Shown here one piece after another: positions 1 to 6,649 of a DNA stretch of 7,951 nucleotides. Positions within the stretch are counted from its first letter, which is position 1; each line of letters opens with the position of its first letter. Origin of the DNA: an uncultured Bacilli bacterium (GTDB lineage Bacteria; Bacillota_I; Bacilli_A; RF39; UBA660); contig CALVYO010000058.1 of assembly GCA_944372275.1 (NCBI GenBank), positions 1 to 7,951 of the forward strand. Direction: 5' to 3'. The translations under genes were made by a program, and so were the position numbers. The notes below the pieces were generated by a model. The model saw only the letters and a list, made by a program, of their open reading frames with translations, did not search any database and had not been told where the DNA came from.

Positions 1-552
1 ATTTTGAGAAATAGTTATTATACCACAACCATTATCAATCATAATTTTATTAGCAAATAACATTGCTACTCTTTTATTTCCATCAATAAACATTTGTCTA
101 CGCATAACCCACAACATAACTTCGATTGCTAATTCAGTTTTAGTATATTTATTAAGTAGTTCTGTTAATTCTTCTTTTATTTGGCTTTCAATTGGAAACT
201 GTGGTTTCCAAGATGTACCACCTATATTAACGGGAGTCATTCTTAATGTTCCTAAATTTTGATCTAATACTAATTTGTCACAAGTTAGTTTATGAATTTG
301 ACATAATGTTTTAAAATCATAATCTATATCATTGTTTTCAAGTATAAATTGCCAAGCATATTTTAAATTATTTATGGCTATTATCTTATCAACAGTTAAT
401 CCATTAACAATACCACCATCATAAATTGCTTGTGTTTCTGGATAAGTAACTCCAATTCCTTCTAAATTTGCACTTTTCCAAATATAATCTACTATATTTC
501 TTTTAGCAACAAAAACATTTTGTTCTCTTGTTAAATTAAATTTATTTTCCAT
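1..552 (-). CDS. Fic-domain protein, C-terminus cut by window edge; catalytic His replaced by Gln
   Basis: The first 184 codons of a Fic (filamentation induced by cAMP) family protein are present; the C-terminus lies beyond position 1. Fic proteins usually transfer AMP, or another phosphate-containing group, from a nucleotide onto a target protein. I read the translation directly from the minus strand. The start ATG at 552-550 is preceded by AAAGGAG at 566-560, about 7 nt away. Residues 27-32 (SANLEG) match the (S/T)xxxE(G/N) self-inhibition motif in the N-terminal helix typical of class II Fic proteins. Residues 101-113 (GTLRMTPVNIGGT) resemble the conserved G-x-[LY]-R...V.IGG segment. The Fic core motif at 153-161 reads QMFIDGNKR, where the consensus is HPFxDGNxR. 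The nucleotide-anchoring DGNKR is therefore intact, but the catalytic His is Gln and the Pro is Met. This may be a subfamily with altered or no transferase activity. No partner antitoxin is visible. The gene is co-directional with mutM upstream but has its own likely promoter. Confidence 0.88.
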   Translation of the reverse strand, partial: MENKFNLTREQNVFVAKRNIVDYIWKSANLEGIGVTYPETQAIYDGGIVNGLTVDKIIAINNLKYAWQFILENNDIDYDFKTLCQIHKLTCDKLVLDQNLGTLRMTPVNIGGTSWKPQFPIESQIKEELTELLNKYTKTELAIEVMLWVMRRQMFIDGNKRVAMLFANKIMIDNGCGIITISQN

Positions 553-582
553 AAACAAACTCCTTTAAAATTGATTAATTTA

Positions 583-591
583 ATTATATCA
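583..591 (-). promoter_or_regulatory. Extended -10 promoter for the Fic gene
   Basis: On the minus strand this reads TGATATAAT, a perfect TATAAT with the TGn extension, about 30 nt upstream of the Fic ATG and with a good Shine-Dalgarno site between them. The -35 position (about 606-611, ATGTAT) is poor, which an extended -10 tolerates. The site lies in the 60-bp gap after mutM. In such AT-rich DNA the TATAAT alone would mean little; the TG extension and the position support it. Confidence 0.5.
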
Positions 592-612
592 TGAATAATA
601 AAAAAATACATA

Positions 613-1425
613 TTATTTTTGACAATTAATGCAATAATATGTACTTCTTCCATTTATCTTATCTATATTTAATTTACTATTACAAATAGGGCAATTAGTT
701 TTAGTATGAACTAATAATTCATTTTGAAATCTACCATGTACTCCCTCACTTGATGTATATGTTTTAATAGTAGTTCCTCCTAATTTTATGGCTTTTTCTA
801 AAACTATTTTAGTATTATTTATAATATTATTTAATTCAATATCAGTTAATTCACTAGCTTTTTTATAAGGATTAATTTTACTTAAAAACAATATTTCATC
901 ATCATATATATTACCAATTCCAACTATTATCGATTGATCTAATAATACTGTTTTAATCGGTAATCTTTTATTTTTATATTTTGATTTTAAATAATTAATA
1001 TCTAACTTATCATCCCAAGGCTCATAACCTAATTCATTTAATGGTTTAGTGTTATAAATATTATCTTTATCTAATAAATACATTCTTCCAAATTTACGAG
1101 TATCATTATATCTTAGCTCAAAATCTTTAAATTTAAATATAATGTGTTGATGACGAGTTACTTCATCATTAAAATTTTTAATATAATATTTACCTTCCAT
1201 CCTTAAATGAGATAACAAATAATAATCATTTAATTCAAATAATAACCATTTTCCTCTTCTTTTAATATCAATAATAGTTTGATTTTTTAATTTATTAATA
1301 AATTCTAAAGAAGACATATTTTCAATCATTTTAGGATAATTAACAATAACATCTAATATTTTTTGATTTAATATTTGTTTTTTCAAAACTTCTTTAACTG
1401 TTTCTACTTCTGGTAATTCAGGCAT
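613..1425 (-). CDS. mutM: Formamidopyrimidine-DNA glycosylase / AP lyase (MutM/Fpg)
   Basis: A 270-residue base-excision repair enzyme that removes oxidised purines such as 8-oxoguanine and FapyG and then cuts the abasic site by beta/delta elimination. The protein begins MPELPEVET; after Met removal the N-terminal Pro is the Schiff-base nucleophile, followed by the catalytic Glu. K59 in RRGKW matches the conserved catalytic Lys. M76 (LRMEGKY), R110 and F112 (NDTRKFG) match the void-filling triad that replaces the flipped base. GIGNIYDDE at 169-177 carries the conserved Asn of the helix-two-turns-helix. A C-terminal zinc finger, C245-x2-C248-x16-C265-x2-C268, includes the DNA-contacting R260. 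All key residues are present and the length is normal for the family. The start codon lies inside the 3' end of murI (22-nt overlap), with GGAGG ending 4 nt before the ATG, so expression is probably coupled to murI. The protein ends two residues after the last Cys. Confidence 0.97.
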   Translation of the reverse strand: MPELPEVETVKEVLKKQILNQKILDVIVNYPKMIENMSSLEFINKLKNQTIIDIKRRGKWLLFELNDYYLLSHLRMEGKYYIKNFNDEVTRHQHIIFKFKDFELRYNDTRKFGRMYLLDKDNIYNTKPLNELGYEPWDDKLDINYLKSKYKNKRLPIKTVLLDQSIIVGIGNIYDDEILFLSKINPYKKASELTDIELNNIINNTKIVLEKAIKLGGTTIKTYTSSEGVHGRFQNELLVHTKTNCPICNSKLNIDKINGRSTYYCINCQK

Positions 1426-2096
1426 AATTCCTCCAATTGATAATCAGTATCAATTATCTTATCTATATTATTAATTAAATTATGATCTACTTTACTAAAA
1501 TATAATCTTACTTTTAAATTAGTTGAAGGTAAATTAAGTTTATCGCTTAATATTTTACCCATATTGATTAATTTTAAATCAGGTCTAATTTTATTTATTT
1601 CATTTGTTAAAATAGGATAATGAGTACATCCTAAAACTAGATTAGAATTAAATGGAATATTATTTAGATATTCTTTTAATACTTTATTAACATCTTGATT
1701 ATTTTCAATTAAAGGAACTAATAATGGACATTCAATAGCATTATTAAATATTTTACTTTTACAAGTCATTGGTGTAGCAATAGTAAAATAATTTTTATCT
1801 TTTAAATATTCTAAGGTTGGACTTATAATATCATAAATAGGAACATCATATTTATTTTTTAAATATTCATAAATATTAGAACTTACTGTACCACAAGCAA
1901 TAATAATCATATCGACATCTTTAGATAATAAAAATTCGATTATTTTAGATGATAATATCTGTAATTCGTATTTACTTTTATTACCATAAGGAATATTGAT
2001 ATTATCACCAAAATAATAATATTCATTTTTATATTTAAGTAATTCTTTTAATACTGTTAAACCACCGACACCCGAATCAAATACACCTATTTTCAT
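1404..2096 (-). CDS. murI: Glutamate racemase (short form)
   Basis: Interconverts L- and D-glutamate in the cytoplasm without a cofactor, supplying D-Glu for the peptidoglycan stem peptide. Family signatures in order: FDSGVGGLTV (D7, S8), YFGDNINIPYG (28-38), the first catalytic Cys C68 in IIACGTVSS, ATPMTCKS (107-114) in place of the usual GTxxTxxS, PLIEN (E131), and the second catalytic Cys in LGCTHYPIL (C157, with H159). Both catalytic cysteines are present. Two things are unusual. The protein has 230 residues where about 260-270 is typical, with a clear shortening between TCKS and CPLLVP. The near-invariant Asn of the ACNT motif is Gly69. Because both Cys and the THYP motif are intact, I still call it a racemase rather than a hydantoin or aspartate racemase relative. 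It starts 3 nt after the SNF2 stop codon and overlaps mutM by 22 nt, so it sits mid-operon. Confidence 0.93.
   Translation of the reverse strand: MKIGVFDSGVGGLTVLKELLKYKNEYYYFGDNINIPYGNKSKYELQILSSKIIEFLLSKDVDMIIIACGTVSSNIYEYLKNKYDVPIYDIISPTLEYLKDKNYFTIATPMTCKSKIFNNAIECPLLVPLIENNQDVNKVLKEYLNNIPFNSNLVLGCTHYPILTNEINKIRPDLKLINMGKILSDKLNLPSTNLKVRLYFSKVDHNLINNIDKIIDTDYQLEELCLNYQK
1429..1434 (-). promoter_or_regulatory. mutM ribosome binding site inside murI
   Basis: GGAGGA on the minus strand, ending 3 nt before the mutM ATG at 1425, lies within the murI coding sequence. It supports the MPELPEVET start, which family knowledge requires because the Pro after Met is catalytic. Confidence 0.75.
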
Positions 2097-2099
2097 AAA

Positions 2100-5000
2100 T
2101 TAATCCTCCATATCTAATGATATTAATTTTTTAATGTCTTTAGCAGTTAAATTCGTAATAATATTTTCATCTAAATTATTAGCATCAATTAAATTATCGC
2201 TTAATATTTTTTTCTTATTTTGTAGTTCTAGGATACGTTCTTCAATAGTTCCTTTACATATTAATTTTATGACTTCAACCGTATTTAATTGACCTATTCG
2301 ATGTGCGCGATCGGTAGCTTGATTTTCTACTTGTGGATTCCACCATAAATCTAGATGAATAACTACATCTGCACTAGTTAGATTAAGTCCTGTTCCACCA
2401 GCCTTTAACATAATTAAAAATACATTGGTATTATCTTCGTTAAATTTATTAACTAATTCCATTCTTTTTTTACTAGAAGTACTTCCATCGATTATGTATG
2501 TTGTTATACCATTATTATTAAATTCTTGGTTGACGATATTTAACGCAGTACGATAACTTGTAAACAATAATATTTTATGTTCATTAGCGATTATTTCTTT
2601 AACTAAATTAACTAAATATTCTATTTTCGAACTACCACCTGTATAATTTTCAAATACTATTTTAGGATCGATACAAATTTGTCTTAATCTTGTTAATAAT
2701 TGTAATATTTTAAATCTTGCTTTATCAAATCCTTCAGTTTTAATTATTTCTTCAATTTCTTGATTAGTTTTATTTACTTGCGCAACATAAACTTTTTTTT
2801 GGGCTTCATTTAAATCAATATAAATGTTATTCTCTATTTTATCTGGTAAATCGTTAATAACGTTTTTTTTCATTCTTCTTAAAATAAATGGTTTAATTTG
2901 TTTACTTAAACTTTCTAATTTATTTAACTCTTCTTCATTAACATCTTTTAAATTATATTTTTTAGTAAATTTATTTATACTTGCTAAGTAACCGGGCATA
3001 ATAAAATCAAAGATACTCCATAGTTCTAAAACATTATTCTCTAAAGGGGTTCCTGTTAAAGCGATTTTAGTATTGGCATTGATACTTTTAATTGCTTTAG
3101 TCATTAAAGCATTAGGATTTTTAATATTTTGGGCTTCATCAATTACAACTAATTCAAAATTAATTTTTAAATATTCATCTAAATCTTGTCTTACTAAACC
3201 ATAAGTAGTAATTAAAATATCTGCATCAGTATTATGTAATAGTTCATTACGTTTAACTTTATTTTCAGCAATTACTTGATATTTTAATTCACTACCAAAT
3301 TTATTAAATTCATTTTCCCAGTTGTAAATTAATGAAGTTGGAGAAACAATCAATATTTTACATTTTTTTTCTTTTAATATTTGTTTAATAAAGTAAATTA
3401 ATTGAATACTTTTACCTAACCCCATTTCATCGGCTAATATCCCACCAAAGCCACATTTATAAATATTATATAACCATTTAACGCCAATTATTTGGTAATC
3501 TCTTAATATTTTATTATCTATTTTTATATCTATATCTTTATAATTATTAAATTTATCTATTAATTCTTTAAATAAATTATTGGTATTAATAATGTTATAA
3601 TTTAAACTATCTAAATATATGGCTTTATATTTAGGAATAATACCATATCCTTCATTAATATTAGATAATTCTAAATCTGTGACCAAATTATTTAATTCGA
3701 TTAAATCTTGATTTTCATTTAAATTAATTAAATCACCACTTTTTAATTTATAATATTTTTTATTATTTTTTAAACTATCCAAAATATTAGATAATTCACT
3801 ATTATCGATATCGCCTAATTCGAATTTATAAGACATTATATTATCTTTTCCAATACCAAAATTTGATTTAACGGATATATTTTTTTTGATCTTAGTATCT
3901 TTTAATTTATCGGATGTATATATTTCATATTTATTAGTTAACTCTAATAATCCAGTTTCTAAAAAATTACCGATATCTTCAATATCTTTTATTAATATTT
4001 TTTTATCTTCAATTATAAAATTATATTTATTTAAATCTTCGATTACTTTATTTTCATATTCGACATCTCTTAAAATATTATCAACTTTATCAAAATAATC
4101 TATTTCTTTATCTTTATAATTTAGTTTAAATTTACAAGTTACATTATTTTTGATATCAAAATATAATTTAACGTCTGGTTTGTTAACAATTATTATTTTA
4201 TCTTTTAATGATTCATCTAATCTTATATTCTCTTTAACTCGAGGTAAAATAGCTTTACTAAAGTTATCTAATTCTTTTTCTTTAAAAACTAATTCTTTTA
4301 TATGGTTTGATTTCATCATACTGATTACTTCAACAACATTTTTAGGTGTATGGTATACTTTGTTATCTTTAATAATATATTCATAATCTTTAGTTATATT
4401 AGTTATATCAGAATCAAAACTAAATAAGTATTCATCATCTACTTTACTTAAATTAGTAGCGATAACGTTTTGTTCAATAATACCATTATATTTTGTATTA
4501 TTAACAGCAAATGTTTTATCAGACAATAATTTTAATAAATCTTTTAATTCTTCTTGCGTTAAGTTTATATAACGTGAATAACCTTGATAATTAATTTTAT
4601 TAAGATAGACAACATAATCGATTATCTTTTTATCGATATCATCAAAATAATATTCATTTTTATTATAAGTTAATTCTTTTCCGAATTCTAAATTTTTTGT
4701 TCTATCGGTGTAAACATCGACAAATCTAGATAATTTATTATTTAAACTATATAGTTTTTTATACCCTATTTTTAATTCGAGATAAATATAATCAGATATA
4801 TTAATATTTACATCTAAATTTAATTGTTTTTTTATCTTATTATCAACTAATAGATTTTGTAATATTTTAATAGTTGCTTCTTTAGGATTAATTGTTCTTT
4901 TATATATTTCATCATAATAAAAATATAAGCAAGCGGCTACGTGTTTACAACTTCCTGTTTGGAAAAATTGGGGACAATCACAATCTGTATCATATACTTC

Positions 5001-5189
5001 ACCATCAAAATAATTAATATATGTATCATAGTAATAACTTCTTGTCTGACTGACAACGTGAAAATGCATAACATCCATATCATCATCTTTATATTTTTGA
5101 CGAAGTTTTAAGTAATTTTTATTATAATTCATTCCTTTACTTAAATCAAATCTAGTTACATTTTCTAATATTTTACTTACATCTATCAT
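2100..5189 (-). CDS. SNF2-family DNA helicase/ATPase with N-terminal SWIM zinc finger
   Basis: A 1029-residue Swi2/Snf2 ATPase, a family that translocates on double-stranded DNA; the role of the bacterial SWIM-containing members is not settled. The N-terminus carries a SWIM-type zinc finger with C70-x-C72...C81-x-H83. Residues about 110-540 form a Lys/Asn/Asp-rich region consistent with the bacterial SNF2-associated region, judged by position only. The helicase core follows: LRDYQIIGVKWL (562-573, Q-motif-like), Walker A DEMGLGKS (587-594), motif Ia IVSPTSLIYNW (614-624), motif II DEAQ (684-687, where many SNF2 proteins have DEAH), motif III LTGTPLEN (711-718), FILRRMKK (768-775), motif IV LLFTSYRT (874-881), motif V KAGGTGLNLT (929-938) and motif VI QATDRAHRIGQ (957-967). 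All motifs are intact and the length is typical. The start has GAGGTG 4 nt upstream and an extended -10 beyond that. It is the first gene of the SNF2-murI-mutM cluster. There is no methylase or nuclease partner to suggest DISARM-like or restriction defence. Confidence 0.95.
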   Translation of the reverse strand: MIDVSKILENVTRFDLSKGMNYNKNYLKLRQKYKDDDMDVMHFHVVSQTRSYYYDTYINYFDGEVYDTDCDCPQFFQTGSCKHVAACLYFYYDEIYKRTINPKEATIKILQNLLVDNKIKKQLNLDVNINISDYIYLELKIGYKKLYSLNNKLSRFVDVYTDRTKNLEFGKELTYNKNEYYFDDIDKKIIDYVVYLNKINYQGYSRYINLTQEELKDLLKLLSDKTFAVNNTKYNGIIEQNVIATNLSKVDDEYLFSFDSDITNITKDYEYIIKDNKVYHTPKNVVEVISMMKSNHIKELVFKEKELDNFSKAILPRVKENIRLDESLKDKIIIVNKPDVKLYFDIKNNVTCKFKLNYKDKEIDYFDKVDNILRDVEYENKVIEDLNKYNFIIEDKKILIKDIEDIGNFLETGLLELTNKYEIYTSDKLKDTKIKKNISVKSNFGIGKDNIMSYKFELGDIDNSELSNILDSLKNNKKYYKLKSGDLINLNENQDLIELNNLVTDLELSNINEGYGIIPKYKAIYLDSLNYNIINTNNLFKELIDKFNNYKDIDIKIDNKILRDYQIIGVKWLYNIYKCGFGGILADEMGLGKSIQLIYFIKQILKEKKCKILIVSPTSLIYNWENEFNKFGSELKYQVIAENKVKRNELLHNTDADILITTYGLVRQDLDEYLKINFELVVIDEAQNIKNPNALMTKAIKSINANTKIALTGTPLENNVLELWSIFDFIMPGYLASINKFTKKYNLKDVNEEELNKLESLSKQIKPFILRRMKKNVINDLPDKIENNIYIDLNEAQKKVYVAQVNKTNQEIEEIIKTEGFDKARFKILQLLTRLRQICIDPKIVFENYTGGSSKIEYLVNLVKEIIANEHKILLFTSYRTALNIVNQEFNNNGITTYIIDGSTSSKKRMELVNKFNEDNTNVFLIMLKAGGTGLNLTSADVVIHLDLWWNPQVENQATDRAHRIGQLNTVEVIKLICKGTIEERILELQNKKKILSDNLIDANNLDENIITNLTAKDIKKLISLDMED
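2104..2109 (-). promoter_or_regulatory. murI ribosome binding site embedded in the end of the SNF2 gene
   Basis: GGAGGA on the minus strand lies within the last codons of the SNF2 gene (ATG GAG GAT TAA), 7 nt before the murI ATG at 2096. The strong site and the 3-nt intergenic gap fix the murI start and indicate translational coupling to the helicase. Confidence 0.8.
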
Positions 5190-5207
5190 ACAGCACCTCG
5201 AATATAT

Positions 5208-5216
5208 ATTTTATCA
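5208..5216 (-). promoter_or_regulatory. Extended -10 promoter for the SNF2-murI-mutM operon
   Basis: The minus strand reads TGATAAAAT (TGn plus TAAAAT), about 19 nt upstream of the helicase ATG, with GAGGTG (5199-5194) as the ribosome binding site. The -35 position (5231-5236, TTAATT) is weak. The short leader leaves no room for a riboswitch or attenuator. Confidence 0.45.
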
Positions 5217-5224
5217 TAAAATTT

Positions 5225-5250
5225 AAAAAAAATTAACTAATGTTAATCTT
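5225..5250 (-). terminator. Weak AU-rich intrinsic terminator after the ATPase pseudogene
   Basis: On the minus strand, AAGATTAAC (5250-5242), loop ATTA (5241-5238) and GTTAATTTT (5237-5229) form a 9-bp stem with one G-U pair, running into eight T (5232-5225). It lies just after the stop codon at 5279 and upstream of the helicase promoter, the expected place for a terminator. The stem is almost all A-U, so it would be weak. Confidence 0.4.
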
Positions 5251-5278
5251 TTATATCCATATGTTTTTTATGTACTCA

Positions 5279-6511
5279 TCAATAATCTAAACTATTTGGA
5301 TCTAATAAAAAATCAAAAACACTCATTACAATAATTCCATTATCATCCCTAATCCTTTTGATATAATCTTTAACAATGATTATTTTTTTAAAAGAATCAT
5401 TTATTTTTAATAGTAATTTTTCCTCTTGTTCTTTCTTTTCAGCAGTAGGCATACTAAATGCCGATTGAATATAAATTTTATTATTACCTTTGTTGGCAAT
5501 AAAATCAATTTCTAATTGTTTATAAGTAAATTCATTTTCTTTTCTTTCTTTAAGTTCTACAACTCCAACATCAACATTATATCCTCTTCTTTTTAATTCT
5601 AAATATATGACATTTTCCATAATATGTGTTTCTTCATATTGTCTAAAATTAATAAATGAATTACGAAGACCAATATCACTAAAATAAAACTTATATGGTG
5701 TACTCATATATTTTTTACCTTTTACATCATATCTTTCTGATTTTTCAATTAGAAATGCCTCTTCTAAATATTTTAAGTATGAACTAATAGTTTTAGGAGA
5801 AATATCCACACCTGCATTTGATTTAAAAGTATCAGATAATTTTTTAGGGTTAGATAAAGATCCAATACTAGAAGAAATTATTTCAACCAATGTAATTAAT
5901 TCTGAATCATTTTTTATGTTGTTTCGTTCAACAACATCATTAATATAAACATTCTTTTGTTGCTCTTTTAAGTAATTCATTTTTCTTTCATCGTTACTCA
6001 TAGTTACAACAAGTGGTAATCCACCATAAGTAATATATCAACCGTCAAGTTTATCTCCTTTATAAATGGACATAAACTCATAATATAAAAGTGGATATAT
6101 TCTTATTTCTTTTCCTCTATCTCTAAACTCTGTAATTATATCAGTTGATAGAAATTTTGAATTACTTCCTGTTACATATATATCAATATTATTGATTATT
6201 AAAAGTCCGTTTAAAACTCCTTCAAAATTTTCTACTAATTGAATTTCATCTAAAATAACATAGTAAATATCTTTATCAATAATTTTATCTTTAATATACT
6301 TACTTAATTAATAATTCCTCATTATCAGAATCATCTAATGCTACTTTTATAATGTGATTTTCATTGACACCATTTATCAATAAATATTCATAAAAAATAT
6401 TATTGAGTAAATAAGATTTCCACATCTACGAATTCCTGTTACAACCTTAATTAATCCATCATTTTTAGCAGATACTAATTTGTTTAAATAATAATCTCTA
6501 TTTATTTGCAT
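5279..6511 (-). pseudogene. Decayed AAA ATPase / DUF4143 protein
   Basis: Remnant of an ATP-binding protein with an N-terminal AAA domain and a C-terminal DUF4143 domain. The original start is ATG 6511-6509 (MQINRDYYLNKL), with AAAGGAAAG upstream at 6526-6518. The gene now reads in pieces. Frame 1 runs to Walker A, GIRRCG, where one A of the Lys codon is missing, and stops at 6377. The next stretch continues in another frame (SYLLNNIFYEYLL to NEELL) until about 6309. Reading then returns to the first frame (LSKYIKDKI; Walker B-like YYVILDEIQ; TGSNSKFLS; FRDRGKEIRIYPL) and meets TGA at 6038-6040. Beyond that, 240 codons from ATG 6001 stay open. They hold the winged-helix-like segment and the DUF4143 nuclease-fold-like part (ENVIYLELKRRGYNV, LEIDFIAN, YIQSAF). 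The order of motifs matches this family closely. The ATPase must be dead. The C-terminal piece could be translated only by internal initiation, and I see no good Shine-Dalgarno site before 6001. The role of intact family members is poorly known. Confidence 0.9.
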
Positions 6512-6533
6512 AGCAATCTTTCCTTTCGTATAT

Positions 6534-6539
6534 ATTATA
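6534..6539 (-). promoter_or_regulatory. Likely -10 box of the ATPase/DUF4143 gene
   Basis: A perfect TATAAT on the minus strand, 22 nt upstream of the original ATG at 6511, with AAAGGAAAG between them. The -35 position falls in the 12-bp tandem repeat (ATTTAT at 6562-6557) and is a poor match. It follows the serS terminator, so the gene was its own transcription unit. Confidence 0.4.
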
Positions 6540-6562
6540 TACTAATAAATATACTAATAAAT
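6539..6562. repeat. Two perfect tandem copies of a 12-bp repeat
   Basis: ATACTAATAAAT occurs twice in direct succession (6539-6550 and 6551-6562) on the plus strand. The repeat covers the region between the presumed -10 and -35 of the ATPase pseudogene promoter. It may be a slippage duplication or a pair of direct-repeat protein-binding sites; the sequence alone cannot decide. Confidence 0.8.
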
Positions 6563-6582
6563 AAAAATTATCAATAACTCAT

Positions 6583-6615
6583 TACAAAAAAACTCCACAT
6601 TTGAGTTTTTTTGTA
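6583..6615 (-). terminator. Strong intrinsic terminator of serS (symmetrical hairpin)
   Basis: TACAAAAAAACTC (6583-6595), a 7-nt loop (6596-6602) and GAGTTTTTTTGTA (6603-6615) form a perfect 13-bp inverted repeat. It lies 34 nt after the serS stop codon. On the minus strand the A7 arm precedes the stem core and the T7 arm follows it, the classic intrinsic terminator shape. It is symmetrical and could act on both strands, but no plus-strand gene is seen in the window. Confidence 0.85.
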
Positions 6616-6649
6616 TTAAAATATGTTAACATTGCTGAAAACTGATATT

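Noticed and set aside
600..620. AAAAATA / TATTTTT inverted repeat at the mutM stop codon followed by T residues on the minus strand
   Set aside because: The 7-bp stem is entirely A-T and overlaps coding sequence; such structures are common by chance at this base composition. At best it is a very weak terminator.
619..640. Plus-strand TTGACA followed by TAATAT resembling a promoter
   Set aside because: The spacing is only 10 bp, the site lies inside the mutM zinc-finger codons, and no plus-strand gene follows.
1540..2210. 17-bp exact repeat TTATCGCTTAATATTTT at 1540-1556 and 2194-2210
   Set aside because: Both copies encode the same peptide string, ILSD with flanking residues (in murI and in the SNF2 gene), with the same AT-rich codons. 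Coincidence of codon choice explains it; the copies are not in equivalent non-coding positions.
3886..4386. Plus-strand open frames of 70-78 codons within the helicase gene, and similar ones within serS
   Set aside because: They are antisense to well-supported genes, have no recognisable domains, and arise from AT-rich codon composition on the other strand.
6038..6040. TGA read as tryptophan (genetic code 4)
   Set aside because: serS, SNF2 and mutM use TGG for Trp and contain no in-frame TGA, and the same gene also has two frame changes, so it is a pseudogene lesion.
2100..6511. A defence island built from the SNF2 helicase and the adjacent ATPase/nuclease-like gene
   Set aside because: The ATPase is broken, has its own promoter and a terminator before the helicase, and no methylase, phospholipase-D nuclease or other known partner is present. 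The helicase sits instead in an operon with murI and mutM.
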